From contig JARYIJ010000001.1 of NCBI GenBank assembly GCA_029980465.1, positions 1,885,749-1,949,748 on the forward strand: a stretch of 64,000 bases of DNA, read 5' to 3'. The stretch comes from Pseudolabrys sp. Lineage in GTDB: Bacteria; Pseudomonadota; Alphaproteobacteria; Rhizobiales; Xanthobacteraceae. Below the pieces are notes generated by a model that ran no database searches, was not told the DNA's origin, and was given only the letters and a program-made list of their open reading frames with translations. Below, piece by piece: positions 9,160-17,967 of this stretch (its first letter is position 1; every line of letters begins with the position of its first letter). The position numbers were made by a program, and so were the translations under genes.

Positions 9160-10134
9160 ATGATGCCGATCAAGCTGACGGAGCTGATTGAGCGCGTTCC
9201 GCCGGCGGTGGAGGAGAAAGTCCGCCGCGTGCGGGATCAGGTGCAGCCCGCCGTCCGGGAAGCGCTCCGGGCGGAGTGCCGTCTGATGTTCCGAACGCCG
9301 GAGGAGGCCGAGCAGAAGCGGCCGGGTGCGCAAGTCCCGGTCGAGGTGGCGCCTGGCTATCCCGCAGTGCTCAAGGACGTTCAGTTTCCCGATGACTTCG
9401 AGCGCATCATGTTGCTCGGACGCTATCGAGCGTTGCTCGAACAGGCTCGTAGCGGGGCTTCGGGGCTCCTGAGGTTGCGCGACGAGCTTTTGGGCCGGCC
9501 GGAGCCGGACAAATGGGTTTCCGCGAGCGCAGCGGACCTGCAATCGGTCGCGAACTGGGCTGCGGCGCTACTCAAGGTGCTTGACCAACACGATCCCTTG
9601 AAAAAAGTGCTGTCCATTCGCGAGGACTTCCTCGGCATCTATCAGTATGACGCGAGCGACTTGCTCGCCGACGAAAGGGCGGTCAACCGCGCCACCATCC
9701 GGCTCTATTGGGGCGTCATCGGACTGGTATCGGAATGGTTCGGTTGTGGTATCGAGGATTTGGCGATTGTGGTGCTCACGCACGAACTGGCGCATGCCTA
9801 CACCCAGCTTGGCGCCGACATCGAAGGTCGTCGGTGGGCTGCGCCTTCCTTTGCCAAGGCTGAAACCGCGCTGAAGGAAGGCCTCGCGCAATACTACACG
9901 GATCGTGTGCTGCGCCGGCTGGAGCGCCGTTACGGCGGTGCGCTCAACGTCTTCCTCGGTCTGTTGCCCGGCCAGCCCGAACCGTATCGGGCTCATCAGC
10001 CGTGGGTAGAAACCTCATCACCGGAAGCCGTCCGCCGCGCCATGCTGGAAGTCCGCCGCTGGAACGAAGGCAAGTTGGCCGACTTCAACCGGCGTCTTGG
10101 CGCCGCGCAGAAGGAACTCGCTCCGAAGGCGTAG
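9160..10134 (+). CDS. HExxH metallopeptidase-like protein in the DISARM locus
   Basis: A 324-residue protein with a good ribosome-binding site (AGGGTAGGA) before the ATG. Residues 208-212 are HELAH inside a hydrophobic helix (VVLTHELAHAY), the HExxH zinc-protease signature. Glu240 in KEGLAQYY, 28 residues downstream, is well placed as the third zinc ligand, as in gluzincins. There is no signal peptide, so it should act in the cytoplasm. It does not look like the small ImmA/IrrE peptidases found elsewhere in the window, which have a different context. Its place between the nuclease-like gene and the drmA block suggests a protease that processes a regulator, effector or phage protein. That role is inferred. 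Confidence 0.6.
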   Translation: MMPIKLTELIERVPPAVEEKVRRVRDQVQPAVREALRAECRLMFRTPEEAEQKRPGAQVPVEVAPGYPAVLKDVQFPDDFERIMLLGRYRALLEQARSGASGLLRLRDELLGRPEPDKWVSASAADLQSVANWAAALLKVLDQHDPLKKVLSIREDFLGIYQYDASDLLADERAVNRATIRLYWGVIGLVSEWFGCGIEDLAIVVLTHELAHAYTQLGADIEGRRWAAPSFAKAETALKEGLAQYYTDRVLRRLERRYGGALNVFLGLLPGQPEPYRAHQPWVETSSPEAVRRAMLEVRRWNEGKLADFNRRLGAAQKELAPKA

Positions 10135-10203
10135 CGAGGGCGAGCGGCGGTGAACTATTCGGCCGTGAATCCGTTGTTAACTAGATCGGCGGAGGATCGA
10201 GTC

Positions 10204-10476
10204 ATGACGCGCGCCGAACTTGAGCGGGTCCGGGAATGGGCCTTGCAGAAGCTGGCCACGGGGCAAGAGCCCCCGTGGGCGTGGTATCAGTACATGAAGC
10301 TTCGCGAGACGCTCGACGCCATCCTCGCTGGAGTTGATGCGGTCACGCCGCAAACGGCGAATTCACCGCAAGAGGCGCCACGTCGGGGAACGCGTCTCCG
10401 ATTAGTGGAGGCCACGCGTTCGCCAGATAGCGCTCAACGCCATCGAGCTGATGAGCCGGTACAGCTGCCCATGTGA
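10204..10476 (+). CDS. small hypothetical protein
   Basis: A 90-residue ORF preceded by GGAGGA with good spacing; I chose the ATG at 10204 over an upstream in-frame start at 10150. The first 50 residues (MTRAELERVREWALQKL, then a PPWAWYQYMKLRETL stretch) look like a compact helical protein. The last 45 residues are low-complexity and lie antisense to the GIY-YIG-like gene, so the true conserved part is probably N-terminal. No function is recognised. It ends the first + strand block of the DISARM locus. Confidence 0.5.
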   Translation: MTRAELERVREWALQKLATGQEPPWAWYQYMKLRETLDAILAGVDAVTPQTANSPQEAPRRGTRLRLVEATRSPDSAQRHRADEPVQLPM

Positions 10477-10702
10477 CGCGCAGCTTGCCGTGCTTTTTGT
10501 AGGCCAGGATCGCGGCATCGCGACGATGAGCACCAAGGCGGCTTGCGATGTCTCCCTGGCCGATCCGGACCACCCGGCCCGGATTGCCCTCATGCCAAAT
10601 GACATACACGCCGTTTTTGGCCGTGACGGTTCCCAGATCGAGCAGCTCCAGGTCGCAGTAGTGACCGTCGTTGCCGCATTTCATCCAAGCTACTGAAATC
10701 AT
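10343..10702 (-). CDS. GIY-YIG-like nuclease-fold protein
   Basis: A 119-residue protein read against the DISARM genes. I started it at the ATG at 10702, which follows an AAGGGAA ribosome-binding site. Residues about 28-60 (NGVYVIWHEGNPGRVVRIGQG) match the beta-hairpin pattern of GIY-YIG proteins (GVYVI followed by VVRIGQG), and a later DGVERYLA segment carries a possible catalytic Glu. Its 3' end overlaps the 3' end of the small + strand gene by about 134 bases. It has its own promoter, back to back with that of the XRE-ImmA regulator. It could be a small endonuclease or a non-catalytic relative. Confidence 0.55.
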   Translation of the reverse strand: MISVAWMKCGNDGHYCDLELLDLGTVTAKNGVYVIWHEGNPGRVVRIGQGDIASRLGAHRRDAAILAYKKHGKLRVTWAAVPAHQLDGVERYLANAWPPLIGDAFPDVAPLAVNSPFAA

Positions 10703-10761
10703 TGAAGTTCCCTTTCTGGTGTCGGCGATGCATCGCATGCGCCGAATCGATCATTGCTATG

Positions 10762-10814
10762 CATATATCACGACGCAATAATTTCTTGCAAATTGACTTT
10801 CGCAAGGATATATC
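10762..10814. promoter_or_regulatory. divergent promoter pair sharing a palindromic -35 box
   Basis: On the + strand, TTGCAA (10786-10791), a 17-base spacer and TATATC (10809-10814) form a sigma-70-type promoter before the XRE-ImmA gene. On the - strand the same TTGCAA, which is its own reverse complement, is followed after 18 bases by TATATG (CATATA at 10762-10767) towards the GIY-YIG-like gene. The word ATATATCA occurs at both -10 elements and is a plausible operator half for the XRE protein. The elements are seen in sequence; their use is inferred. Confidence 0.55.
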
Positions 10815-10835
10815 AATGGCCTCCGGAGGCAATCG

Positions 10836-11939
10836 ATGACAACCAATCTGATCGGCGCGCGCATCAAGGCACTGCGCGAGGAGAGAGGCCTTTCCCAGGA
10901 TGATCTCGCGCGCATTTTCGGATTCAAGGACCGGCAAACCGTCTCCGCAATCGAAACCGGCGAACGCCGTGTATCGGCCGAGGAGCTTCTGACCGCCGTT
11001 GAGAAGCTCAATGCTTCGCTCGACTACTTCACCGACCCATTCCTGTTGGCCGGCGAAGGCAAGTTCTCCTGGCGCCGACATCCGAGAGTGGGACTTGAAA
11101 GCGTCAAGGCGTTTGAACGTGTCGCGGGTCGCTGGATTGCAGCGAGTCGAACGCTGGCGGACCAGGTGGGCAGGCCTGCGCCGATCTTGCGTCAATCCCT
11201 GAAACTCACTTCCCGAAGTAGTTTCGAGGATGCGATGGCAGCCGGCGAACGCTTTGCGCTCGAGTTCCAGCTAGGACCTATTCCTGCGGAGAAGCTCGCG
11301 GAGGTCATGGAGTGCCAGCTCGGCATCTTAGTGCTGATGGTGGATACTATCGATGGTGTCTCCGGCGCGGCATGTCGTCTTCCCGATCTCGATGGTGTGC
11401 TTATCAACCGTCACGAAGTAGCTGGACGACGCAATTTCGATCTTGCGCACGAGCTGTTCCATATCCTCACGTGGGACACGATGCCGCCCGAGTATCTTGA
11501 GGACGCAACCGAATACAGCAAGATTCGCGTAGAGCAGCTCGCGAATAATTTCGCGTCCGCACTGCTGATGCCGGAAGCGGCCCTCAAGGATTTTGAGCGC
11601 GCTTCGGCTGAAGGCGACATTGTTTCGTGGCTTAATGCGACGGCCGATAGGTTGCAGGTCACGGCAACCGCTTTGAAATGGCGGCTTGTCGCGTCGAAGC
11701 GGCTTGATGCTGCTCGGGCGCGAGCAGTTTCAGACGACGAGCTTCGCTACAATGGCCACGAGGGGCCGACCGGCGAGCCGCCGCCGTTATTCTCGAAATC
11801 CTTCATGGAGGTCCTGGGGCAAGCGATTAACGAAGGCCGCATTTCGGCGCGCCGTGCCGCCAACCTTCTCGATCTGACAATTGAGGACCTGGCCGATCTG
11901 TTTGAACGACATGCGGTCGAGGCGCCGCTAGACCTATAA
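10836..11939 (+). CDS. XRE-family regulator fused to ImmA/IrrE zinc peptidase
   Basis: A 367-residue fusion. Residues 1-65 form an XRE helix-turn-helix (LSQDDLARIFGFKDRQTVSAIE). Residues about 180-250 are an ImmA/IrrE-type peptidase with HELFH at 205-209 and the family's downstream EQLANNFASALLMP. The known role of such fusions is repression that is relieved when the peptidase domain senses stress or a partner. GGAGG precedes the ATG. It is the first gene of a block that continues into a PIN-domain gene, drmA and drmB, so it probably controls the DISARM core and itself. Confidence 0.8.
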   Translation: MTTNLIGARIKALREERGLSQDDLARIFGFKDRQTVSAIETGERRVSAEELLTAVEKLNASLDYFTDPFLLAGEGKFSWRRHPRVGLESVKAFERVAGRWIAASRTLADQVGRPAPILRQSLKLTSRSSFEDAMAAGERFALEFQLGPIPAEKLAEVMECQLGILVLMVDTIDGVSGAACRLPDLDGVLINRHEVAGRRNFDLAHELFHILTWDTMPPEYLEDATEYSKIRVEQLANNFASALLMPEAALKDFERASAEGDIVSWLNATADRLQVTATALKWRLVASKRLDAARARAVSDDELRYNGHEGPTGEPPPLFSKSFMEVLGQAINEGRISARRAANLLDLTIEDLADLFERHAVEAPLDL

Positions 11940-11955
11940 AATACATGAGCGCCCG

Positions 11956-12474
11956 ATGGCTCGTCACAGCGGTCCTGTCCTAGTGGACACAAATGTAATC
12001 CTTGAGTGCTGGCGGATTGATGCCTGGAAGGCGCTCGTGGGAGGGTATGGGGTCGAGACGGTGGAAGACTGCGTGATCGAAACTCAGACGGGCTTTCAGC
12101 GCCGACGTGCCGAGCAGCAAATCGACAATGCGCAATTGCGCGCCTCGCTGACGGCAGTTCAGAAGGTCGGAAACAAAGAATACGCCGCTGCCGCGGTGCG
12201 TGATGCGTTGTTCTCGTCACTCGATGTCGGTGAGCGGTCGCTTTGGGCGCACGCCCTGACGCGAAGCGAGGCATGGGTTCTGTGCGGTCCTGATAAGGCG
12301 AGTTTACGGCTCGGAGTACGGCTCGGTTTTCGCGACCGCTTGGTCGCGCTTGAAACGCTGCTGAATGACGTTGGCTTTCGATCGAAGGTGTCCCTGAGGA
12401 CCAATTACACCGCAAAATGGCACGCCCAGGCACTGAATGAAATCATCGTTTTGGAAGGGCCGAAACGCCCATGA
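11956..12474 (+). CDS. PIN-domain protein (putative ribonuclease)
   Basis: A 172-residue protein 16 bases after the XRE-ImmA gene. It opens with VLVDTNVILECW (acidic Asp at about residue 11), the beta-strand-1 signature of PIN nucleases; GERSLW near residue 93 and CGPDKAS near residue 113 supply further candidate acidic residues. The ribosome-binding site is weak, so it is probably translated by coupling. Its stop overlaps the drmA start (ATGA). A regulator gene followed by a PIN gene resembles toxin-antitoxin logic, but here both lead into drmA. Substrate unknown. Confidence 0.6.
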   Translation: MARHSGPVLVDTNVILECWRIDAWKALVGGYGVETVEDCVIETQTGFQRRRAEQQIDNAQLRASLTAVQKVGNKEYAAAAVRDALFSSLDVGERSLWAHALTRSEAWVLCGPDKASLRLGVRLGFRDRLVALETLLNDVGFRSKVSLRTNYTAKWHAQALNEIIVLEGPKRP

Positions 12475-15400
12475 CGCGATCAGTCGACATTCGCGCTAAG
12501 CTGGTGGACGTGTTCCGACGTGATCTTGTCGGGCCCGGCCCTCAAGATGCCGATCTGGCGACCGAGCGCCTCAGCGAGAATCCCTCGCGCTGGTATCTGA
12601 CGGGATTTCTGGCACCCGCGGATGATCCGCTGACTCAAAGCGGTCCGGATGAAGATGAGGAGAATCCTTCGGCACAGGAGGAGATGGAAATCGATGTCGA
12701 GGAGCCGGCGGATGAGGGCGCCGGTGGCGCGGCCGGCGATGCCGAGACGCCCGAGGCACCGAACACAAAACGACGCTTTCTCCCGTCATCGATCGGCTTG
12801 ACGGTACTCTTGCCGCCAGAGGTCACTCAAATCGAGGCGCGCGTCTGCTGGGGTGATTACCGTACTGAGCCGCCCCTGCACGAGGGCTTGTTTATCCCTG
12901 AGGAGTCGCAGGACAAAGACCGCGAGACGAAATCCAAAAAGAAAGAACAGGTCGAATGGGTGCGCGTGCCGCAAGAGCGTACGGTTCTTCTTCGCGTTCC
13001 CGTTGATGGCTTTCGCGGCGAGCCGCTCGTCGTCCCGGAAAGCGCAGCGCCGCAGCGCAAGGGCGGAGGTCTGGCGCTCGAAACTCATGCACGACTGTTC
13101 GACTACGACACACCGGACGGCAAGGAACAGGTCAGAGCCCTCACGGTGTTCGTAGTGAACCGCCGCGCAACGGTTCACCGTTTCTATGCTGACGTGAGCT
13201 ACGCTTTCCAAGCGCGACTCGAACTCGTTTGCCCGGAGGGCTTCCGGCCGCGGCGCGATTTGTCGGGCTACAAGTCGAATGATCCTGACATGCGGCTCGC
13301 CGATCTGCATTACCGTGATATTTGTGAGTATGCGGTGGGACGGAACGCTGCCGCATCGTGGGACCCCGCCGAGGAGAAATCTGGAAAGATCACGCGGGCG
13401 TGGACCGATCCCCTCCCGCAGGCAGAGGTTGAACGGGTGGCGCCGAACGAGGATGAGCCGCTCAAATCGCGCGTCATGTTTTCGATGGAAGCGCTTGCCG
13501 AGCGTGCGACAGCGGGCGGCGACTCATTGCGCGAGGCGCTTGCAGATCTTCCCGTGCTATATGCCGACTGGATCGCAGCCGAACGCAAGAAAATCGATGG
13601 TCTACCGGTGCGTCGCGGTGAGACGGCCGCGCGCCTCACTACGGATATGGAAGAGGCACGCCGCAGGATTTTAGAGGGCATCGATATTCTTGCCCAAAGC
13701 ACAATCGCTCGAACCGCTTTCAAGTTCATGAATTTGGCAGTCGCCATGGCTGCGAGGCGACGAAATGCAGAAGCAACGGGCGACCCAGCGACACAGGTAG
13801 CGCCAGAATGGCGTCCATTCCAACTCGCCTTCATCCTCTTGAATGTTGCGGGTTTGGCGGACCGCACGCATGCGGACCGCGAGATTGCCGATCTTCTGTT
13901 TTTTCCAACGGGCGGCGGCAAGACGGAGGCCTATCTCGGTCTTGCCGCCTTCGTGATTGCGTATCGCCGATTAACCGGACCTGGTGTGCTTGGCGCGGGT
14001 GTTGCCGTGATCATGCGGTACACGCTGCGACTGCTCACCCTCGATCAATTGGCTCGGGCCGCAGGCGTGATCTGCGCACTCGAACTCATGCGCGTGGATC
14101 CCAGCAATGTAAATGATAGGGGACGGCGCCAACTCGGCGACTGGCCGATCGAAATTGGACTTTGGGTTGGTTCAGATGCATCCCCTAACCGGCTTGGCCG
14201 CACGGGCGACGCCGACCAAACCACAGCAGTCGGACGAGTTCGCCGGTACAGAAACGGACAGGACAAGCGCGCGCCGGCGCCGATCAAGGCGTGTCCATGG
14301 TGCGGCACGCCCTTCAAGCCGGCATCCTTTGCCTGCGTGCCGAACAACGCCGCTCCGATCAACCTCGAAATCCGCTGTGCCAACACGGCCTGCGAATTCA
14401 CCCGTGATCGCCCACTTCCGATTCTCACCGTCGACGAACCCATTTATCGCCGTCTCCCAGCCTTCGTCATTGCGACGGTAGATAAATTCGCAAGTCTGCC
14501 TTGGGTCGGTGAGACGGGAGCGTTTTTCGGCCACGTGGACCGATTCGCCGATGGAGTTGGCTTCTATGGTGCCGCCGAGCCGGGCCGGCACGGTCAACCG
14601 CTTGATAATGGCTGGTCGCTCGATCCGCCCGATCTGATCATCCAGGACGAGCTTCACCTCATCGCCGGTCCCCTCGGCACCATCGCGGGCCTGTACGAAG
14701 CGGCAATTGATCAACTTGCGTCCCGCCACAAAGGCGGAAAGCGCATTCGGCCAAAAATTGTAGCTTCAACTGCTACCGTTCGGCGCGCAAGCGATCAGAT
14801 CAGCGCGCTGTTTGATCGTTCGCGCACCAGCATTTTCCCCCCGCCTGGAATTGATCGCACAGACAGTTTCTTTGCCCGAACCGTTCCCAGTACGGAAAAC
14901 CCAGCGCGGCTCTATCTCGGCATCGCTGCGCAAGGACGAGGGCCCAAGCTTGTGTTCTTGCGCTCTCTCACGACCTTGCTTGCTGCCGCTGCGGCGGCAT
15001 TCGAGGCAAACGCTGCGAATTCCGAGGCAGGCATCAATCCCGCTGATCCCTATATGACGGCGCTTTGTTATTTCAACGCGCTGCGGGAATTGGGTGGCGC
15101 TCGCCGAATTGTGGAAGACGAAGTCCGGGACCGTACCGAGCGCTACGGCACACAAAGGCGGCGTGTCGATCCGAAAGACAGTCCATTCGCCGATCGCAAA
15201 ATCAAACAGCCGATGGAAATCACGTCGCGCGTTTCGACCGATGACGTTGCAGAAGCGAAGCAACGCCTCGACGCGGTGTTCGGACGCGATGAGGAGCCGG
15301 TGGATGTCGCGCTTGCTACCAACATGATTTCAGTTGGTCTCGACATCTTGCGGCTTGGCCTGATGGTGGTTCAGGGTCAGCCGAAGACAGCGGCCGAATA

Positions 15401-16016
15401 TATACAGGCGACGAGCCGCATCGGCCGAGACTATAACCGACCCGGTTTGGTGTTGGTTGTTCTCAACTTGCACAAGCCACGAGACCGAACGCATTTCGAG
15501 CAGTTCGGGCACTTCCATCGCAGCTTCTATCGCTCAGTGGAGGCGACCAGTGTGACGCCTTGGGCGGCCCGCGCCCTCGATCGCGCGCTCGCTGCGCTCG
15601 TGGTTTCGGCATTGCGTCATGTGGATCCGACACTGACGCCCGACTTGGCGGTGAAGGAGCTCAAGAATTGTGCAGCTGCCCGGACAGCCGTGAGAGAGGC
15701 GATCCTTGAGCGCGCCCCTGACAAGGATATTCCCGGCGGGAAGGCTGCCCTTGGCGTGATGGTCGATGATCTTCTGGAGGCGTGGATGGCAACATCAGAC
15801 GAACAAGCGGCTGGTGGAAACGTCTTTGCTTATGCGCATAAGAAGAGCCCCCATCGGCTCTTGCACATGCCGCTCGCTCCGGAAATTCCAAACCTCAGTG
15901 TCACGCACAGGAAATTTCTGGCGGGGCGATCGATGCGGGACGTTGAACCAAGCGTAAGCCTCAATCCTCGTGATCCCCAGGGCCGCCCCATCGCCAATGC
16001 GGACGATCTCGCATGA
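12471..16016 (+). CDS. drmA: DISARM helicase DrmA
   Basis: A 1,181-residue superfamily-2 helicase. An acidic, low-complexity segment lies near residues 50-95. Walker A is PTGGGKTEAY (about residue 484), a DExH-like box is IIQDELHLI (about 724), and the C-terminal motifs are ATNMISVGLD and QATSRIGRD (about 950-985). A CPWCG...CANTAC zinc-binding insertion sits near residues 607-640. DrmA with DrmB forms the core complex of DISARM and binds or moves on unmethylated foreign DNA. The start codon overlaps the PIN gene and the stop overlaps drmB, indicating tight co-translation. Confidence 0.9.
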   Translation: MTRSVDIRAKLVDVFRRDLVGPGPQDADLATERLSENPSRWYLTGFLAPADDPLTQSGPDEDEENPSAQEEMEIDVEEPADEGAGGAAGDAETPEAPNTKRRFLPSSIGLTVLLPPEVTQIEARVCWGDYRTEPPLHEGLFIPEESQDKDRETKSKKKEQVEWVRVPQERTVLLRVPVDGFRGEPLVVPESAAPQRKGGGLALETHARLFDYDTPDGKEQVRALTVFVVNRRATVHRFYADVSYAFQARLELVCPEGFRPRRDLSGYKSNDPDMRLADLHYRDICEYAVGRNAAASWDPAEEKSGKITRAWTDPLPQAEVERVAPNEDEPLKSRVMFSMEALAERATAGGDSLREALADLPVLYADWIAAERKKIDGLPVRRGETAARLTTDMEEARRRILEGIDILAQSTIARTAFKFMNLAVAMAARRRNAEATGDPATQVAPEWRPFQLAFILLNVAGLADRTHADREIADLLFFPTGGGKTEAYLGLAAFVIAYRRLTGPGVLGAGVAVIMRYTLRLLTLDQLARAAGVICALELMRVDPSNVNDRGRRQLGDWPIEIGLWVGSDASPNRLGRTGDADQTTAVGRVRRYRNGQDKRAPAPIKACPWCGTPFKPASFACVPNNAAPINLEIRCANTACEFTRDRPLPILTVDEPIYRRLPAFVIATVDKFASLPWVGETGAFFGHVDRFADGVGFYGAAEPGRHGQPLDNGWSLDPPDLIIQDELHLIAGPLGTIAGLYEAAIDQLASRHKGGKRIRPKIVASTATVRRASDQISALFDRSRTSIFPPPGIDRTDSFFARTVPSTENPARLYLGIAAQGRGPKLVFLRSLTTLLAAAAAAFEANAANSEAGINPADPYMTALCYFNALRELGGARRIVEDEVRDRTERYGTQRRRVDPKDSPFADRKIKQPMEITSRVSTDDVAEAKQRLDAVFGRDEEPVDVALATNMISVGLDILRLGLMVVQGQPKTAAEYIQATSRIGRDYNRPGLVLVVLNLHKPRDRTHFEQFGHFHRSFYRSVEATSVTPWAARALDRALAALVVSALRHVDPTLTPDLAVKELKNCAAARTAVREAILERAPDKDIPGGKAALGVMVDDLLEAWMATSDEQAAGGNVFAYAHKKSPHRLLHMPLAPEIPNLSVTHRKFLAGRSMRDVEPSVSLNPRDPQGRPIANADDLA

Positions 16017-17905
16017 GCAAGAATGCTCAACGCCTAAGCCAAGTCGTATCAACCTTTGGGCCTGGAGCCATGGTTGACCTACCGACGCGCTCCGTTGTCG
16101 TCGGCGGCTTAGAGCTGTGGGACATGAGGGGCGACTCATTCAAAACAATTCCCGAACCGCGGCTCACCATGAGGTTGGAACAGCTGCTCAAGGAACAGGG
16201 GCGCCTTGGGGAAGCGAGAAGCTTGTCGTTGCGAACGCCACCAGTCAGCAATGGTATAGCCAACAATCTACCGAGCGGAGTGGCTGCGCCGGTCTTTCCA
16301 AGCTGGTTCGTGTGTGAACAGGTCGAGACTGCGACGGTCGGCAATAGGCCAGCGCGGCGGCGGCGGCTTGTGCGCTGGCAGGACCTCGATACGCGTGGGG
16401 GACGCCGGAAGTTCACATTTGACGACGGCAAGAAGTCAGATGTAACACCGATCCGATTCGTGTGTGCATGTGAGAAAGGCCACTTGCAAGACATCGACTG
16501 GAAGTGGGTGGTACACGGCAACCAGTCATGTCTCGAACCGATGTGGGTCGAAGAAATCGGGACCAGTGCAGACCCGGCCGACATGACTATTGTTTGCGGT
16601 TGCGGAAAGCAGCTGTCGCTCCAGGCTCTATTTCAACCGGGACGACCGGGAAACTGTCGCGGCGAGCGACCCTGGCTGTTGGACAGAGACCCGGATGGTT
16701 GCGATCAGAAGCTGAAGCTTCTCACGCGTACCGCCACAAACACCTATTTTCCACAAGTCTACACGGTCATCTCACTTCCAACCGAGGAGGACGAGCTGAC
16801 GAAGCTTGTCGATGAACTATCGGGCGAGCTGAGTAACGTCACGTCAGTCAATGACATTGCGGCGGCTAAGCGATTCAATTCCAAAGTCTCAGCCACGCTC
16901 GGATCGTACTCGGACGCCGATATTTTTGCTCGCCTGCAACGCATCCGCGAGGGCGCGAGAACTGATGCGCTTCGATCGCCAAAGCTCTCCGAGTTCGATA
17001 TTTTTGCCAGTGGTCGTGCTGAGATTGGTCAAAATCACCCGACGGCCAAGCTTTACGCTCAAACGCTAGAACGCGGATATTGGGCTGACCCGACTACCGG
17101 TCTTGATCTATCTGGCATCAAGAGCGTCGTCGCGGTGCACCGGCTTCGAGAGGTATCTTGCTTGTATGGATTTACGCGATTTGAAGCGGCACCGACGAGC
17201 GCCGATGGCGAACTTGAGGACATACAGCTTGCGGTGCGCGGGGCGCCAATCTCGCGGGATGCAGATTGGTTGCCGGCAATTGAACAATTTGGCGAGGGAA
17301 TCTTTATTCATTTCGATGAGGCCGCAATCGCGCAGTGGCTCAGGAGTGAAGCGACCGCACGCCGCAGCAATAAACTGATGGCCGGATACGGACACTGGCG
17401 TGCGCGATTCAGCGGAAAGGCGCCCAATTATCCTGGAACGGCCTATGTTCTGTTGCACAGCCTTTCACATGCGCTCATGGCGGAGATCGCGCTCGATTGT
17501 GGATATCCGGCCAGTTCTCTAAAGGAGCGTGTCTATGCTCTTGCCGGCGCGGAGTCAGACAGCGGCAATGATCGCTACGGAATTCTGATCTATACCGCGA
17601 CGGCGGGAGCTCAAGGCACCCTTGGCGGCCTCGTCGGGGCGACTCGGCGCTTTTCGCACATTCTCCGGAGTGCACTTGAGCGTTCAGCTATTTGCTCGAA
17701 CGACCCAATCTGCGCTGACCATGAACCGGATAATCGCAGCGGTGACCGCGCGACCCATGGCGCAGCTTGTCACGGGTGTCTGCTTATCGCGGAAACGAGC
17801 TGCGAGATGAGAAATCTATTTCTCGATCGCAATCTGCTTGTTCCGACTATGTCAACTGATGACTCGGCATTCTTTCAATCCTTCAATTCTTCTGCAGACG
17901 TCTAA
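16013..17905 (+). CDS. drmB: DISARM protein DrmB (DUF1998)
   Basis: A 630-residue protein with ATGA overlap to drmA. Cysteines in the N-terminal half (VCACEKGH near residue 146 and VCGCGKQ near 195) suggest zinc binding. The C-terminal part carries the DUF1998 pattern: LHSLSHALM, GILIYTATAGAQGTLGGLV, then a Cys cluster ending CHGCLLIAETSCEMRN followed by FLDRNLLVP. DrmB is the known partner of DrmA and is needed for DISARM protection. In many class-1 loci drmC (phospholipase D-like) follows; here the next gene is a phage gene on the other strand. Confidence 0.9.
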   Translation: MSKNAQRLSQVVSTFGPGAMVDLPTRSVVVGGLELWDMRGDSFKTIPEPRLTMRLEQLLKEQGRLGEARSLSLRTPPVSNGIANNLPSGVAAPVFPSWFVCEQVETATVGNRPARRRRLVRWQDLDTRGGRRKFTFDDGKKSDVTPIRFVCACEKGHLQDIDWKWVVHGNQSCLEPMWVEEIGTSADPADMTIVCGCGKQLSLQALFQPGRPGNCRGERPWLLDRDPDGCDQKLKLLTRTATNTYFPQVYTVISLPTEEDELTKLVDELSGELSNVTSVNDIAAAKRFNSKVSATLGSYSDADIFARLQRIREGARTDALRSPKLSEFDIFASGRAEIGQNHPTAKLYAQTLERGYWADPTTGLDLSGIKSVVAVHRLREVSCLYGFTRFEAAPTSADGELEDIQLAVRGAPISRDADWLPAIEQFGEGIFIHFDEAAIAQWLRSEATARRSNKLMAGYGHWRARFSGKAPNYPGTAYVLLHSLSHALMAEIALDCGYPASSLKERVYALAGAESDSGNDRYGILIYTATAGAQGTLGGLVGATRRFSHILRSALERSAICSNDPICADHEPDNRSGDRATHGAACHGCLLIAETSCEMRNLFLDRNLLVPTMSTDDSAFFQSFNSSADV

Positions 17906-17967
17906 GTTACCTAATTGGTTTTACGGTTTTGATCCTTTGCCTATTGAATGGATCGCTAGAGACATCT

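Noticed and set aside
17906..17967. drmC or its remnant after drmB
   Set aside because: Only 62 bases separate drmB from the phage genes, and no HxK phospholipase D motif was seen in any frame of the window that I read.
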